A stretch of DNA of 43,517 nt from a virus, in the IMG/VR virus record IMGVR_UViG_3300011114_000222, positions 1-43,517 of that record, one strand, 5' to 3'. Each line of letters opens with the position of its first letter. Positions within the stretch are counted from its first letter, which is position 1. Of the stretch, positions 14,699 to 21,467 are shown in pieces. The notes beneath the pieces were generated by a model, which was given only the letters and a program-made list of their open reading frames with translations, searched no databases and was not told the origin of the DNA. Position numbers and translations under genes: made by a program.

Positions 14699-15164
14699 CA
14701 AGCAAACAGCAGCGAGCCGTAGAATCCGCAGGTACATAGCCTCGCACCCTAATAGCCCTAGCAGCAGCATAGCAAAACTGTTTGAGGTATCCGTAAAAAA
14801 GATATATCAGATGCGTAGCTACGACAAGCGCAAGGCAGCTACCAAAGAAGCTGGGAAAGTCTGGGATGGCAAGTCCGTGCTGAAGCGTATCTTTGTTCTC
14901 CCTGACTCTATTGAGCGCAAAGAGGCGATCAAAGAAGTGATGCTACACGAGCCTACCAGCGATCCGGTAAACAACCCAGCCCATTACACAGCAGGGGGAG
15001 CCGAGACCATCGACTTCATTGAGGCTAAGAAGCTGTGCTACCACTTGGGTAATGTGGTTAAGTACGTAACCAGAGCAGAGCACAAAGGCAGCAGGCTGGA
15101 GGATTTGCAGAAAGCTCGCTGGTATCTTGATCGTGAAATCATGCGGATCACCGTCGGCCTATAA
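14691..15164 (+). CDS. HTH domain fused to DUF3310 (SaV-like)
   Basis: A 157-aa protein with start at 14691 (MISKQTAASRRIRRYIASHP). The N-terminal ~55 residues look like a helix-turn-helix (IRRYIASHPNSPSSSIAKLF, VSVKKIYQMRSYDKR). The C-terminal part (about residues 90-157) has the DUF3310 pattern DPVNNPAHYTAGG, IDFIEAKKL and KYVTRAEHKG. DUF3310 is common in phages beside replication genes with no established activity. The HTH makes it a possible regulator. Last gene before terminator 15193; the stop overlaps a palindrome. Confidence 0.72.
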   Translation: MISKQTAASRRIRRYIASHPNSPSSSIAKLFEVSVKKIYQMRSYDKRKAATKEAGKVWDGKSVLKRIFVLPDSIERKEAIKEVMLHEPTSDPVNNPAHYTAGGAETIDFIEAKKLCYHLGNVVKYVTRAEHKGSRLEDLQKARWYLDREIMRITVGL

Positions 15165-15174
15165 CAATTGTTAT
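15161..15174. promoter_or_regulatory. Palindrome ATAACAATTGTTAT (operator-like site 11)
   Basis: A perfect palindrome that overlaps the TAA stop of the DUF3310 gene, 19 bp before the terminator. It is the last copy of the family at a gene boundary; none is found in the remaining early genes or in the late region. Confidence 0.78.
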
Positions 15175-15192
15175 AGATCAGGGTAAGTACCT

Positions 15193-15215
15193 AGCCACCT
15201 TCGGGTGGCTTTTTT
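15193..15215 (+). terminator. Rho-independent terminator
   Basis: AGCCACC, TTCG tetraloop, GGTGGCT, then T5. It ends the transcript that runs from promoter 2 through the MoxR/VWA block and the small genes. Confidence 0.9.
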
Positions 15216-15226
15216 ACGTCTGGCTA

Positions 15227-15254
15227 TTGACAAAGTAAAGTGATGTGGTAAGAT
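15227..15254 (+). promoter_or_regulatory. Sigma-70 promoter 3
   Basis: TTGACA (15227-15232), 16-bp spacer, TAAGAT (15249-15254) with TGG before it. It lies directly after the terminator and 30 bp before the VRR-NUC ATG, so it starts the replication operon. It also rules out a longer reading of that gene starting at 15245, which would lie within the promoter. Confidence 0.8.
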
Positions 15255-15283
15255 CGGAGCTTGAACAATTTTTGAGGTATCAG

Positions 15284-15574
15284 ATGGCAACGACTCCTGA
15301 AGGTAAGGTCAAGGACAAGATCAAGGCGATCCTCAAGGCCCACAACATCTACTACACAATGCCTATGGGTACAGGCTATGGGAACAGCGGTGTGCCTGAC
15401 TTCCTGTGCTGTGTGCGGGGTAAGTTCTTCGCCATTGAAGCTAAGGCTGGCAAGGGTGTGCCGACTGCATTGCAGATCAAGAACATGAACCAGATAACAG
15501 CGGCGGGTGGCGTAGCCGTGGTCATAAACGAGACCGACCTAGACAACTTGGTCTCTGACCTACGCTCCCTATGA
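15284..15574 (+). CDS. VRR-NUC domain nuclease
   Basis: The 96-aa protein from 15284 (MATTPEGKVKDKIKAILKAH), with TGAGG about 7 nt before the ATG. Motifs: GVPDF near residue 39 and FAIEAKAG near 50, the PD-(D/E)xK-type core of stand-alone VRR-NUC proteins, small endonucleases associated with phage replication and recombination. It overlaps the DNA polymerase by 4 bp (ATGA), indicating coupling. Family usual length is about 90-120 aa, so it is complete. Confidence 0.88.
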   Translation: MATTPEGKVKDKIKAILKAHNIYYTMPMGTGYGNSGVPDFLCCVRGKFFAIEAKAGKGVPTALQIKNMNQITAAGGVAVVINETDLDNLVSDLRSL

Positions 15575-17388
15575 ACATACTTACGCTGGATTTTGAGACT
15601 TACTACTCGCGGGAGTTTAGCCTAACAAAAGTTACGACAGAGGAGTACATACGCAGCCCACAGTTTGAGACCATAGGCGTATCGGTGCAGGTCAATGACG
15701 CTGAGCCTGTGTGGTGTAGCGGGGACGCTGCAACCTTGCACCAGTTCCTTGCTCAGTTCGACTGGGGGAATTCCCTAGCCCTTGCACACAATGCGATGTT
15801 CGACGGAGCCATACTGCACTGGGTATTCGGCCTTAGCCCTAAAGGTTGGCTGGATACATTGTCGATGGGACGCGCTCTACACGGTACGGAAGTTGGCGGG
15901 AGCCTGAAGGTTCTGGCTGCACATTACAACGTAGGGGAAAAAGGTTCCGAGGTTGAGAACGCTATGGGGCTACATCGGGTGGACTTTAGCCCCGAGCACA
16001 TAAGCCGCTACGGTGAGTACTGCAAGAACGATGTGGCTATCACCTATGCGTTGTTCAATGCAATGGCTAAGGACTTCCCACCGATTGAGTTGCGCCTGAT
16101 AGACATTACGGTGCGTATGTTCACCGAGCCAGTACTACAGTTGGACATGATCCTGTTGAAGAGCTACTTGGAGGAGGTGCAAAAGCGCAAGGAGCAAGCA
16201 CTAGGGGCGTACAGCAAGGATGACTTGATGAGCAATAACAAGCTCGCCGACTTGCTCCGTAACCTAGGCGTTGAGCCACCAATGAAGGTCAGTCCCGCTA
16301 ACGGTAAGCAGACCTACGCCTTCTCTAAGACAGACGAGGCGTTCAAGGCGTTGCTTGAGCACCCTGAACATGATGTACAAGCTCTAGTAGCTGCTAGGCT
16401 TGGCACTAAGTCCACCATCGAAGAGACCCGCACAGAGAGGTTCATTGGCATTGCGTCACGCGGAGCTTTACCCGTACCCCTACGCTACTACGCTGCACAC
16501 ACAGGGCGCTGGGGCGGTGACGACAAGCTGAACCTGCAGAACCTACCACGCAACTCGGTGCTTAAAAGCTGCATCATTGCGCCGGACGGTTACAAGGTGC
16601 TGGACTCGGACTCATCACAAATTGAAGCGCGTACGCTGGCATGGTTAGCAGGGCAGGATGACTTAGTGGATGCGTTTGAACGTGGGGAGGATGTGTACAA
16701 AATAATGGCGTCGGCTATCTATAACAAGCCCGAAGCTGACATTACCAAGGCTGAGCGATTTGTAGGGAAGACAACGATTCTCGGTGCAGGATACGGCATG
16801 GGGGCGGCGAAGTTTAAGTTGCAGCTTAAGACCTTTGCTGTAGAAGTCCCGCTTGAGGAAGCTAAGCGCATCATAGACACGTATCGCGCCACATACCCCA
16901 AGATCGTAGAGCTATGGAAGTCTGCGGGGGTAGCCCTCAAAGCTATGCTACAGGAGCAGCACACAACATTGGGGCGCAGTGAGTTGCTGAAAGTCGAAGG
17001 TGTCGGCGGGATACGTTTACCTAATGGCTTGTACCTACGCTACCCCAACCTACGCCTACAAGACAACGAAGAAGGCCAGACTGAGGTGGTCTACGATACA
17101 AGGCGTGGCAAACAGACATTGGCGAACCGAATCTACGGTGGCAAGGTCATTGAGAATGTATGCCAAGCTCTTGCCCGAATAATCATTGGCGAACAGATGC
17201 TTTTGATTGCCAAAAAATACCGTGTAGTTATGACGGTACATGACGCTGTAGCTTGCGTGATGCCCGATGCAGAAGTTGAACACGCTAAGGAATACGTTGA
17301 GCTATGTATGAGACTGCGGCCCAAGTGGGCGCTGGAATTACCCCTAAATTGCGAGGCAGGATATGGACAAAGCTACGGTGATTGTTGA
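15571..17388 (+). CDS. DNA polymerase, family A, with 3'-5' exonuclease
   Basis: The 605-aa protein starts MNILTLDFETYYS: the exonuclease I motif DxE is at residues 7-9, with further exonuclease motifs near HNAMFDG (about 73-79) and YCKNDVAITY (about 150). Polymerase motif A is at LDSDSSQIEAR (about 343-353), motif B around RFVGKTTILGAGYGMG (about 392-407), and motif C is MTVHDA (554-559). It replicates the phage genome. Its length agrees with compact phage family A polymerases. It is the second gene of the promoter 3 transcript. Confidence 0.95.
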   Translation: MNILTLDFETYYSREFSLTKVTTEEYIRSPQFETIGVSVQVNDAEPVWCSGDAATLHQFLAQFDWGNSLALAHNAMFDGAILHWVFGLSPKGWLDTLSMGRALHGTEVGGSLKVLAAHYNVGEKGSEVENAMGLHRVDFSPEHISRYGEYCKNDVAITYALFNAMAKDFPPIELRLIDITVRMFTEPVLQLDMILLKSYLEEVQKRKEQALGAYSKDDLMSNNKLADLLRNLGVEPPMKVSPANGKQTYAFSKTDEAFKALLEHPEHDVQALVAARLGTKSTIEETRTERFIGIASRGALPVPLRYYAAHTGRWGGDDKLNLQNLPRNSVLKSCIIAPDGYKVLDSDSSQIEARTLAWLAGQDDLVDAFERGEDVYKIMASAIYNKPEADITKAERFVGKTTILGAGYGMGAAKFKLQLKTFAVEVPLEEAKRIIDTYRATYPKIVELWKSAGVALKAMLQEQHTTLGRSELLKVEGVGGIRLPNGLYLRYPNLRLQDNEEGQTEVVYDTRRGKQTLANRIYGGKVIENVCQALARIIIGEQMLLIAKKYRVVMTVHDAVACVMPDAEVEHAKEYVELCMRLRPKWALELPLNCEAGYGQSYGDC

Positions 17389-17560
17389 TTATGCATACCC
17401 ATGCATGATGGCTGAGAAAGCATTGAAGGATGCACACAACGCAACGATTGAGAGTCGGATTGACGAGGCGATTGAGCATACTTACAAAGCGTTAGTGGAG
17501 ACAAAAATTATGTTGAACTCACTCAAGCACATGAAGGAGAAAGAAGATGAGCGCAATTAA
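17363..17560 (+). CDS. Small helical protein (65 aa)
   Basis: A 65-aa protein overlapping the end of the polymerase gene by 26 bp, with GAGG before its ATG. It is almost entirely helical and charged (AEKALKDAHNATIESRIDEA then ALVETKIMLNSLKHMKEKED), a likely short coiled coil. Its end supplies AAGGAG for the next gene. Family not recognised; a polymerase accessory role would be pure guesswork. Confidence 0.6.
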   Translation: MDKATVIVDYAYPCMMAEKALKDAHNATIESRIDEAIEHTYKALVETKIMLNSLKHMKEKEDERN

Positions 17561-17753
17561 GTTGAGTCAGAAGAGCATGACTACCCTGTTCAGGGGAACA
17601 TTCGTGCCAAGGGTGCGGCTTGAGGGAGAAGCCCCTCCTGTTACCTTCAATCACCTCAGAGACAAGCAGGTGTACAGAACCGACTGGGCCACACCAGCAA
17701 GGCCGGGGGCGATGGATCATCTGGATGTACAGAGCAAGGGGGACAGCGTATGA
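17547..17753 (+). CDS. Small phage protein (68 aa)
   Basis: A 68-aa protein starting in the end of the previous gene, with AAGGAGAAAGAAG before the ATG. It has a basic, beta-like N-terminus (KLSQKSMTTLFRGTFVPRVR) and a polar C-terminal half. It overlaps the following small membrane protein gene by 4 bp. No recognisable domain. Confidence 0.6.
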   Translation: MSAIKLSQKSMTTLFRGTFVPRVRLEGEAPPVTFNHLRDKQVYRTDWATPARPGAMDHLDVQSKGDSV

Positions 17754-17923
17754 CTAATTGGGACTATGAGTACTTGAAGAAGGACAACTTCCCCATTGGG
17801 TTTGAGCATGGGTACGCCGACACCATGGTGGGCGTGGTCAGGACAGGGCTGGCTATCCTCGGCGTGTTCTTTGTCGTGTTCGCCGTTGGCTTTCTGTCGG
17901 GTTATTTCTGGGGGGTGAGATGA
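17750..17923 (+). CDS. Single-span membrane protein (57 aa)
   Basis: A 57-aa protein with a soluble, acidic N-terminal half (MTNWDYEYLKKDNFPIGF) and a C-terminal hydrophobic span from about residue 32 to 55 (LAILGVFFVVFAVGFLSGYF). It probably anchors in the inner membrane by its C-terminus. It overlaps both neighbours by 4 bp (ATGA). Function unknown. Confidence 0.65.
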   Translation: MTNWDYEYLKKDNFPIGFEHGYADTMVGVVRTGLAILGVFFVVFAVGFLSGYFWGVR

Positions 17924-18186
17924 AAGACAAGGCATTGAGACAGGCGCTGGAATTTTTAGAGCAGCTAGGAGAAAACCATTGGGGGAACAGGCCGGATGTC
18001 ATCGCCGCTATAAAAGAAGCATTGGCACAGCCTGAGCCGCAGTATGTTGCCTTTATGGATGTACCGTACCGCAAATGGGTAGGGCTGACAACAGAAGAGA
18101 TATTGGGGTTACAAGATTTTGCATACGCAGATGATATTGAGTTTGTGAATCACATCGAAGCCCTATTGAAGGAGAAGAACACATGA
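17920..18186 (+). CDS. Small WVGLT-family protein, paralogue 1
   Basis: An 88-aa protein with the core WVGLTTEEI near residue 53 and the C-terminal 'I-EALLKEKNT'. The same core and end recur in the genes at 18183 and 18474. The N-terminal half (LRQALEFLEQLGENHWGNRP) is a separate helical domain. The last codons (LKEKNT) also contain AAGGAGAAGAAC, which is the ribosome binding site for the next gene. The family occurs in other phages without known function. Confidence 0.7.
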   Translation: MKDKALRQALEFLEQLGENHWGNRPDVIAAIKEALAQPEPQYVAFMDVPYRKWVGLTTEEILGLQDFAYADDIEFVNHIEALLKEKNT

Positions 18187-18449
18187 AATACCAAGACATA
18201 AAAGAGTTTAGCGAACGCTGTAATGAACACCCCGACCATCAAGATGGGATGATTAGCAACTCAATGATTCAACAGCGTTTACATGAGGAAATTGACGAAC
18301 TGCGTAAATACCTTGAGCGTGAATGGGTAAACCTAACCGACGACGAGATAAAAGAAATCGTAGGGTCATGGGGTGACACGCCTGTAAAGGGATACACCCG
18401 GAAGTTAATGGATCAGATTCAGGACAAACTGAAGGAGAAGAACACATGA
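18183..18449 (+). CDS. Small WVGLT-family protein, paralogue 2
   Basis: An 88-aa protein with EWVNLTDDEIKEIVG (WVNLT in place of WVGLT) and the same C-terminal DKLKEKNT. The N-terminal half (KYQDIKEFSERCNEHPDHQD onward) differs from paralogue 1, so only the C-terminal module is shared. It starts 17 nt after an AAGGAGAAGAAC contained in the previous gene. An 8-codon remnant reading frame follows its stop. Confidence 0.68.
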   Translation: MKYQDIKEFSERCNEHPDHQDGMISNSMIQQRLHEEIDELRKYLEREWVNLTDDEIKEIVGSWGDTPVKGYTRKLMDQIQDKLKEKNT

Positions 18450-18473
18450 AACTTGATATGTTGGAGATTTAAG

Positions 18474-18680
18474 ATGACCAAACCATGCCCCACGTGTGAA
18501 GCGTTAGCTCGTACTGTGATGCTTGACCAGACATCGCATGACACCACCCCACCACAGCGTGAATGGGTAGGGCTGACGGATGAAGAAATTCACAGCACAC
18601 AAGGTTACCAAGAAACCCGCGAAATGTATCGCTTTGCCAAAGCTGTTGAAGCCAAATTAAAGGAGAAGAATCATGGCTAA
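18474..18680 (+). CDS. Small WVGLT-family protein, paralogue 3
   Basis: A 68-aa protein from 18474, with TTGGAG upstream; an in-frame ATG at 18453 lies inside the remnant reading frame and lacks support. It begins MTKPCPTCEALAR (a CxxC pair) and carries REWVGLTDEEI and EAKLKEKNHG, the shared C-terminal module. AAGGAGAAGAA in the last codons serves the next gene. Confidence 0.68.
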   Translation: MTKPCPTCEALARTVMLDQTSHDTTPPQREWVGLTDEEIHSTQGYQETREMYRFAKAVEAKLKEKNHG

Positions 18681-18900
18681 GTTACCGTACACATACACGA
18701 TCTGCCCCGCGCAGGAAGAACCTAAGAGATTCACAGCAAGCTGCGCGGACATGGGACTGTTGCTGAGGCATAGCCCGGATGGTGACTTGACCATCAACCA
18801 GAAGAGGCTGGGGATGTGGGACGCATGGACTGGCGGGGGGCTTGATACACCCATCGAGGAGAAACTACACAACATGTTGAAGGAGAGAACACATGAATGA
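18673..18900 (+). CDS. Small phage protein (75 aa)
   Basis: A 75-aa protein after the third WVGLT paralogue (overlap 8 bp). It lacks the WVGLT core: the body reads as a small beta-rich domain (YTYTICPAQEEPKRFTASC then DLTINQKRLGMWDAW), but it ends ML-KERTHE, close to LKEKNT, again with AAGGAG inside. Thus only the gene end is shared. Function unknown. Confidence 0.65.
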   Translation: MAKLPYTYTICPAQEEPKRFTASCADMGLLLRHSPDGDLTINQKRLGMWDAWTGGGLDTPIEEKLHNMLKERTHE

Positions 18901-19129
18901 ACGAATAAAGGAAATTGGCAGAACCGCTGGGTTTGCATTTATTGAAGATAGCGTATACGGACAACGCTGGTATTCCGGTAAATGTGGAATGGACGCGGAC
19001 GAGTTTGAGAAGTTTGCCGAGTTAATTGTGCATGAATGTGTAAGTATTGTTTCCGATGCTGTGGATCACCGTGAACCCGCAAGCATTTATGTGGATAAGA
19101 TTAAACAACATTTCGGAGTTGAAGAATGA
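18893..19129 (+). CDS. Small phage protein (78 aa)
   Basis: A 78-aa protein starting MNERIKEIGRTAGFAF. The segment GMDADEFEKFAELIVHECVS is similar to small phage proteins of a widespread unnamed family ('A..AGF...GMDAEDFEKFAELIVREC'). It overlaps the previous gene by 8 bp and the next by 4 bp. Function unknown; not part of the WVGLT set. Confidence 0.68.
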   Translation: MNERIKEIGRTAGFAFIEDSVYGQRWYSGKCGMDADEFEKFAELIVHECVSIVSDAVDHREPASIYVDKIKQHFGVEE

Positions 19130-19311
19130 CTGAAGAAGACGAAGCATTTGACGAGTTAGATCGCCGCATAAACCATGTGCTGGAACATTGGATTCCATTA
19201 ACACCCCTGACGCAGGTTGAGATAAACAAACGGTGGGGTAGCTGGATGACGATGTATGTTAGGCTAATAGAAGAGGCACATGGTATATGCCACGCCCCAA
19301 AAGCGAACTGA
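19126..19311 (+). CDS. Small acidic protein (61 aa)
   Basis: A 61-aa acidic helical protein (MTEEDEAFDELDRRINHVLE start) coupled to the previous gene (ATGA overlap). Its last 25 bp overlap the next gene in another frame. I cannot identify a family. Confidence 0.58.
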   Translation: MTEEDEAFDELDRRINHVLEHWIPLTPLTQVEINKRWGSWMTMYVRLIEEAHGICHAPKAN

Positions 19312-19565
19312 CCGGGGGCCGCGCACGATACATCGCCCCGGACATGAGCGCCAGACTGACCGAGGAGCAGCACGTTATGTTCCTGCGGTTGGGTGGTAGC
19401 AAGTGGCTACGGACAACACTCAACGAAGTAATTAAGGAGCAACACCATGCAAAAACCCATAACCCCTACCAAACCCCAACGGATACGAAGGGAAGTAAAG
19501 AAGATACTAACCTTCACCGACCCGTTCCAGCGCGTAGACCCAAGGCTGTTGGAGAAGATGCATAA
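19287..19565 (+). CDS. Small basic protein, 'PKSELTGGR' type
   Basis: A 92-aa protein starting MPRPKSELTGGRARYI, followed by SARLTEEQHVMFLRLGGSKWL near residues 21-41. That combination (PKSELTGGR, then RLTEEQ, LGGSKWLR) is familiar from phage proteins near replication genes. Residues after about 55 are polar and low complexity. The last 119 bp overlap the next gene in a different frame, so the C-terminus may be longer than needed. Confidence 0.62.
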   Translation: MPRPKSELTGGRARYIAPDMSARLTEEQHVMFLRLGGSKWLRTTLNEVIKEQHHAKTHNPYQTPTDTKGSKEDTNLHRPVPARRPKAVGEDA

Positions 19566-19605
19566 GGAAGCTATTAAGCGCCGTGTAGGGGATGCACTGT
19601 TATGA
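19447..19605 (+). CDS. Small basic protein (52 aa), overlapping its neighbour
   Basis: A 52-aa basic protein (MQKPITPTKPQRIRREVKKI, then LTFTDPFQRVDPRLLEKMHK) in another frame inside the end of the previous gene. AAGGAG precedes its ATG at good spacing, and its stop overlaps the next start (TATGA), the coupling pattern used throughout this cluster. Both support it being real. Family not known to me. Confidence 0.6.
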   Translation: MQKPITPTKPQRIRREVKKILTFTDPFQRVDPRLLEKMHKEAIKRRVGDALL

Positions 19606-20162
19606 ACGAATACCGCATCAAGATTTCAGTACGCAACAACCTTATCATGAGCGCCATAGAGAAGGCGGGTTACACCAGCATACAAAGATTCTGTAGGGAT
19701 AAAGACATATCCGCAAGCGGGGTCACCGCGCTTATTGCCTTAAAAACTCCACCAATAATGCGGTGCGGCTCCTTCTCCAGCATAGCCAGTCAGTTGATGG
19801 CAGAACTCTGCATGTTGCCCACCGAGTTGTGGACGGCAGAGCAGCTAACAATGGCGTTGAAACACAATACATCCTTCCGCAATGTTGGCAAGGAAGAACT
19901 GCAACTTAGTTCGGATGAAGCGTTGAAGCTGGTGTTTGATCGGGAGAAGGAAGAGAAAGTGGCCGAGGTACTGGAAACAATGACTCCCCGCAACAAGAAA
20001 GTTTTAGAGATGCGGTATGGAATTGGTGGTGGTGAACCACTGACGCTGGAGGAGGTTGCAACAGTATTTGATTTAACAAAAGAACGAATACGGCAGATTG
20101 AAGCTAAAGCAATTAGGCTCCTGAAAGAATCGGAACGTATAAAAGAGTTGGAAAAACTATGA
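19602..20162 (+). CDS. HTH protein with C-terminal sigma-70 region 4
   Basis: A 186-aa protein. The C-terminal part (about residues 126-180) reads MTPRNKKVLEMRYGIGGGEP, then LTLEEVATVFDLTKERIRQI and EAKAIRLLKES, the recognisable region 4 of RpoD-type sigma factors (the -35 binding HTH). The N-terminal half has an XRE-like phage segment (AGYTSIQRFCRDKDISASGV). No region 2, which binds the -10 element, is present. It may bind the -35 element or RNA polymerase beta-flap and redirect the host enzyme, as phage sigma appropriation factors do. It is coupled to the preceding small gene (TATGA). Confidence 0.8.
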   Translation: MNEYRIKISVRNNLIMSAIEKAGYTSIQRFCRDKDISASGVTALIALKTPPIMRCGSFSSIASQLMAELCMLPTELWTAEQLTMALKHNTSFRNVGKEELQLSSDEALKLVFDREKEEKVAEVLETMTPRNKKVLEMRYGIGGGEPLTLEEVATVFDLTKERIRQIEAKAIRLLKESERIKELEKL

Positions 20163-20821
20163 GTATCGTCTGGTCATTTAGCAGCCTAAAAACATTTCAG
20201 CAATGCCCGAAGAAGTATTACCATACTAAGATAGCTAAGGACATTGTTGAGTCAGATACACAGGCAACGCTGTATGGCAAGTCCGCGCATACGGTAGCCG
20301 AGGAATATATCAGGGATGGTATATCCGTGCCGCCTCAGTTTGCTTATATGCAAGCTACCCTAGACAACTTAAAGGCGATCCCCGGCGACAAGTATTGTGA
20401 GGTAAAGCTAGGGCTAACTAAAGACCTGCAAAGCTGTGAGTTCCACGCCCCGGATGTATGGTGGCACGGCATTGCCGACTTGGTTGTGCTGAACGAAGAC
20501 AAGAAGCTGGCGTACTCTATAGACTACAAGACGAGCAAGAGCGCACGGTACGCCGACATAAAGCAGCTTGATCTGGTAGCGGCGGGGTTGTTTGCCAAGT
20601 TCCCCAGCATCAAGCGCATCAAGTCGGCGCTGCTCTTCACCGTGAGCAAGGAGTTTGTTAAGGCTGAGCACCATGCCGAGATGCTCCCCAAGTACGTGCA
20701 GAAACCTGCTCAAGATGTTGCGCGAATCGAAGCAGCGTTAGAAAATGGAGTCTGGAACCCTATCGCAGGGCCGCTGTGCAAGTTCTGTGCAGTCAAACAA
20801 TGCGAGTACAACAGGAGCTAA
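20159..20821 (+). CDS. Cas4/RecB-like PD-(D/E)xK nuclease
   Basis: A 220-aa protein with C16 and three C-terminal Cys (C207, C210, C215: CKFCAVKQC), the Cas4-type iron-sulfur ligand pattern. The nuclease core has H43 (GKSAHTVAEEY), the GIADLVV motif near 102-108, and DYKTSKS near 121-127, the D-(D/E)xK series. Such nucleases act in DNA end processing and recombination in phages. No CRISPR locus is present. It overlaps the sigma-like gene by 4 bp. Confidence 0.88.
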   Translation: MSIVWSFSSLKTFQQCPKKYYHTKIAKDIVESDTQATLYGKSAHTVAEEYIRDGISVPPQFAYMQATLDNLKAIPGDKYCEVKLGLTKDLQSCEFHAPDVWWHGIADLVVLNEDKKLAYSIDYKTSKSARYADIKQLDLVAAGLFAKFPSIKRIKSALLFTVSKEFVKAEHHAEMLPKYVQKPAQDVARIEAALENGVWNPIAGPLCKFCAVKQCEYNRS

Positions 20822-20823
20822 AC

Positions 20824-21150
20824 ATGAACGATTACAGTCATTCCCCTTCTCCCCTTGCAAGAAACAGCGACCCGGATACTAGCCATGCAGCGGCTGAAGC
20901 CTCTAGCAAGTTCTCCCATATCCATTATGGGCTTATAGTCAACTGCCTGAAGAACTATGGCCCATTGGGGAAGGACGGGATAGCCCGAATTACCAACATG
21001 AACGGACGCAGTGATGGTAATGCAGTAGCTCGTAGGATGATAGAACTGCAAAGGATGGGCTATATAGTATTGACAGGCAACAAGGTCAAGTCCATAAGCG
21101 GCTGTGATGAGCGCGAGTGGATTTTTAACACAGAAAAACTTAAGGAGTAA
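20824..21150 (+). CDS. Winged-helix-like phage protein
   Basis: A 108-aa protein from 20824, supported by AGGAG upstream; an in-frame ATG at 20776 lies inside the previous gene. It starts MNDYSHSPSPLARNSDPDTS and continues HAAAEASSKFSHIHYGLIV, GPLGKDGIARI and VARRMIELQRMGYIVLTG, the helix-turn-helix-wing pattern of small phage DNA-binding proteins. The target is unknown. Confidence 0.7.
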   Translation: MNDYSHSPSPLARNSDPDTSHAAAEASSKFSHIHYGLIVNCLKNYGPLGKDGIARITNMNGRSDGNAVARRMIELQRMGYIVLTGNKVKSISGCDEREWIFNTEKLKE

Positions 21151-21152
21151 TT

Positions 21153-21467
21153 ATGCCGTACGTTAATAAGCCTAGGCCGTACAAAAAGGAATATGACCAG
21201 CAACTTGCCCGTGGTGAAGGCCGCAGTCGGCTGGAACGCCAACGCGCTAGGGAAGCTATAGACAACAAGAACCCAGACCAGAACAAGAATGGCGAAGCAG
21301 ATGTACGGGAAGGCAAAGACGTTGCCCATCGTGTAGCTTTGTCTAAGGGCGGTTCCAACGCTGACGGTACGAAGCTGGAGAGCGCATCGGTCAACCGTTC
21401 ATTCAAGCGGGGGTCTAACCACAAAGTGGTATCAGAGACCAGTACCAAAGAACGAAAGAAAAAATGA
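21153..21467 (+). CDS. HNH-like conserved phage protein
   Basis: A 104-aa basic protein (MPYVNKPRPYKKEYDQQLAR) with a motif like the HNH fold at residues 57-83: DVAHRVALSKGGSNADGTKL then ESASVNRSF, with His, Asn and Asn placed as in 'DH..PLSKGG...L....N'. The classic second and third metal ligands are not all obvious, so catalysis is uncertain. It overlaps the SF2 helicase gene by 4 bp, which suggests a joint role in replication or recombination. Confidence 0.65.
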   Translation: MPYVNKPRPYKKEYDQQLARGEGRSRLERQRAREAIDNKNPDQNKNGEADVREGKDVAHRVALSKGGSNADGTKLESASVNRSFKRGSNHKVVSETSTKERKKK

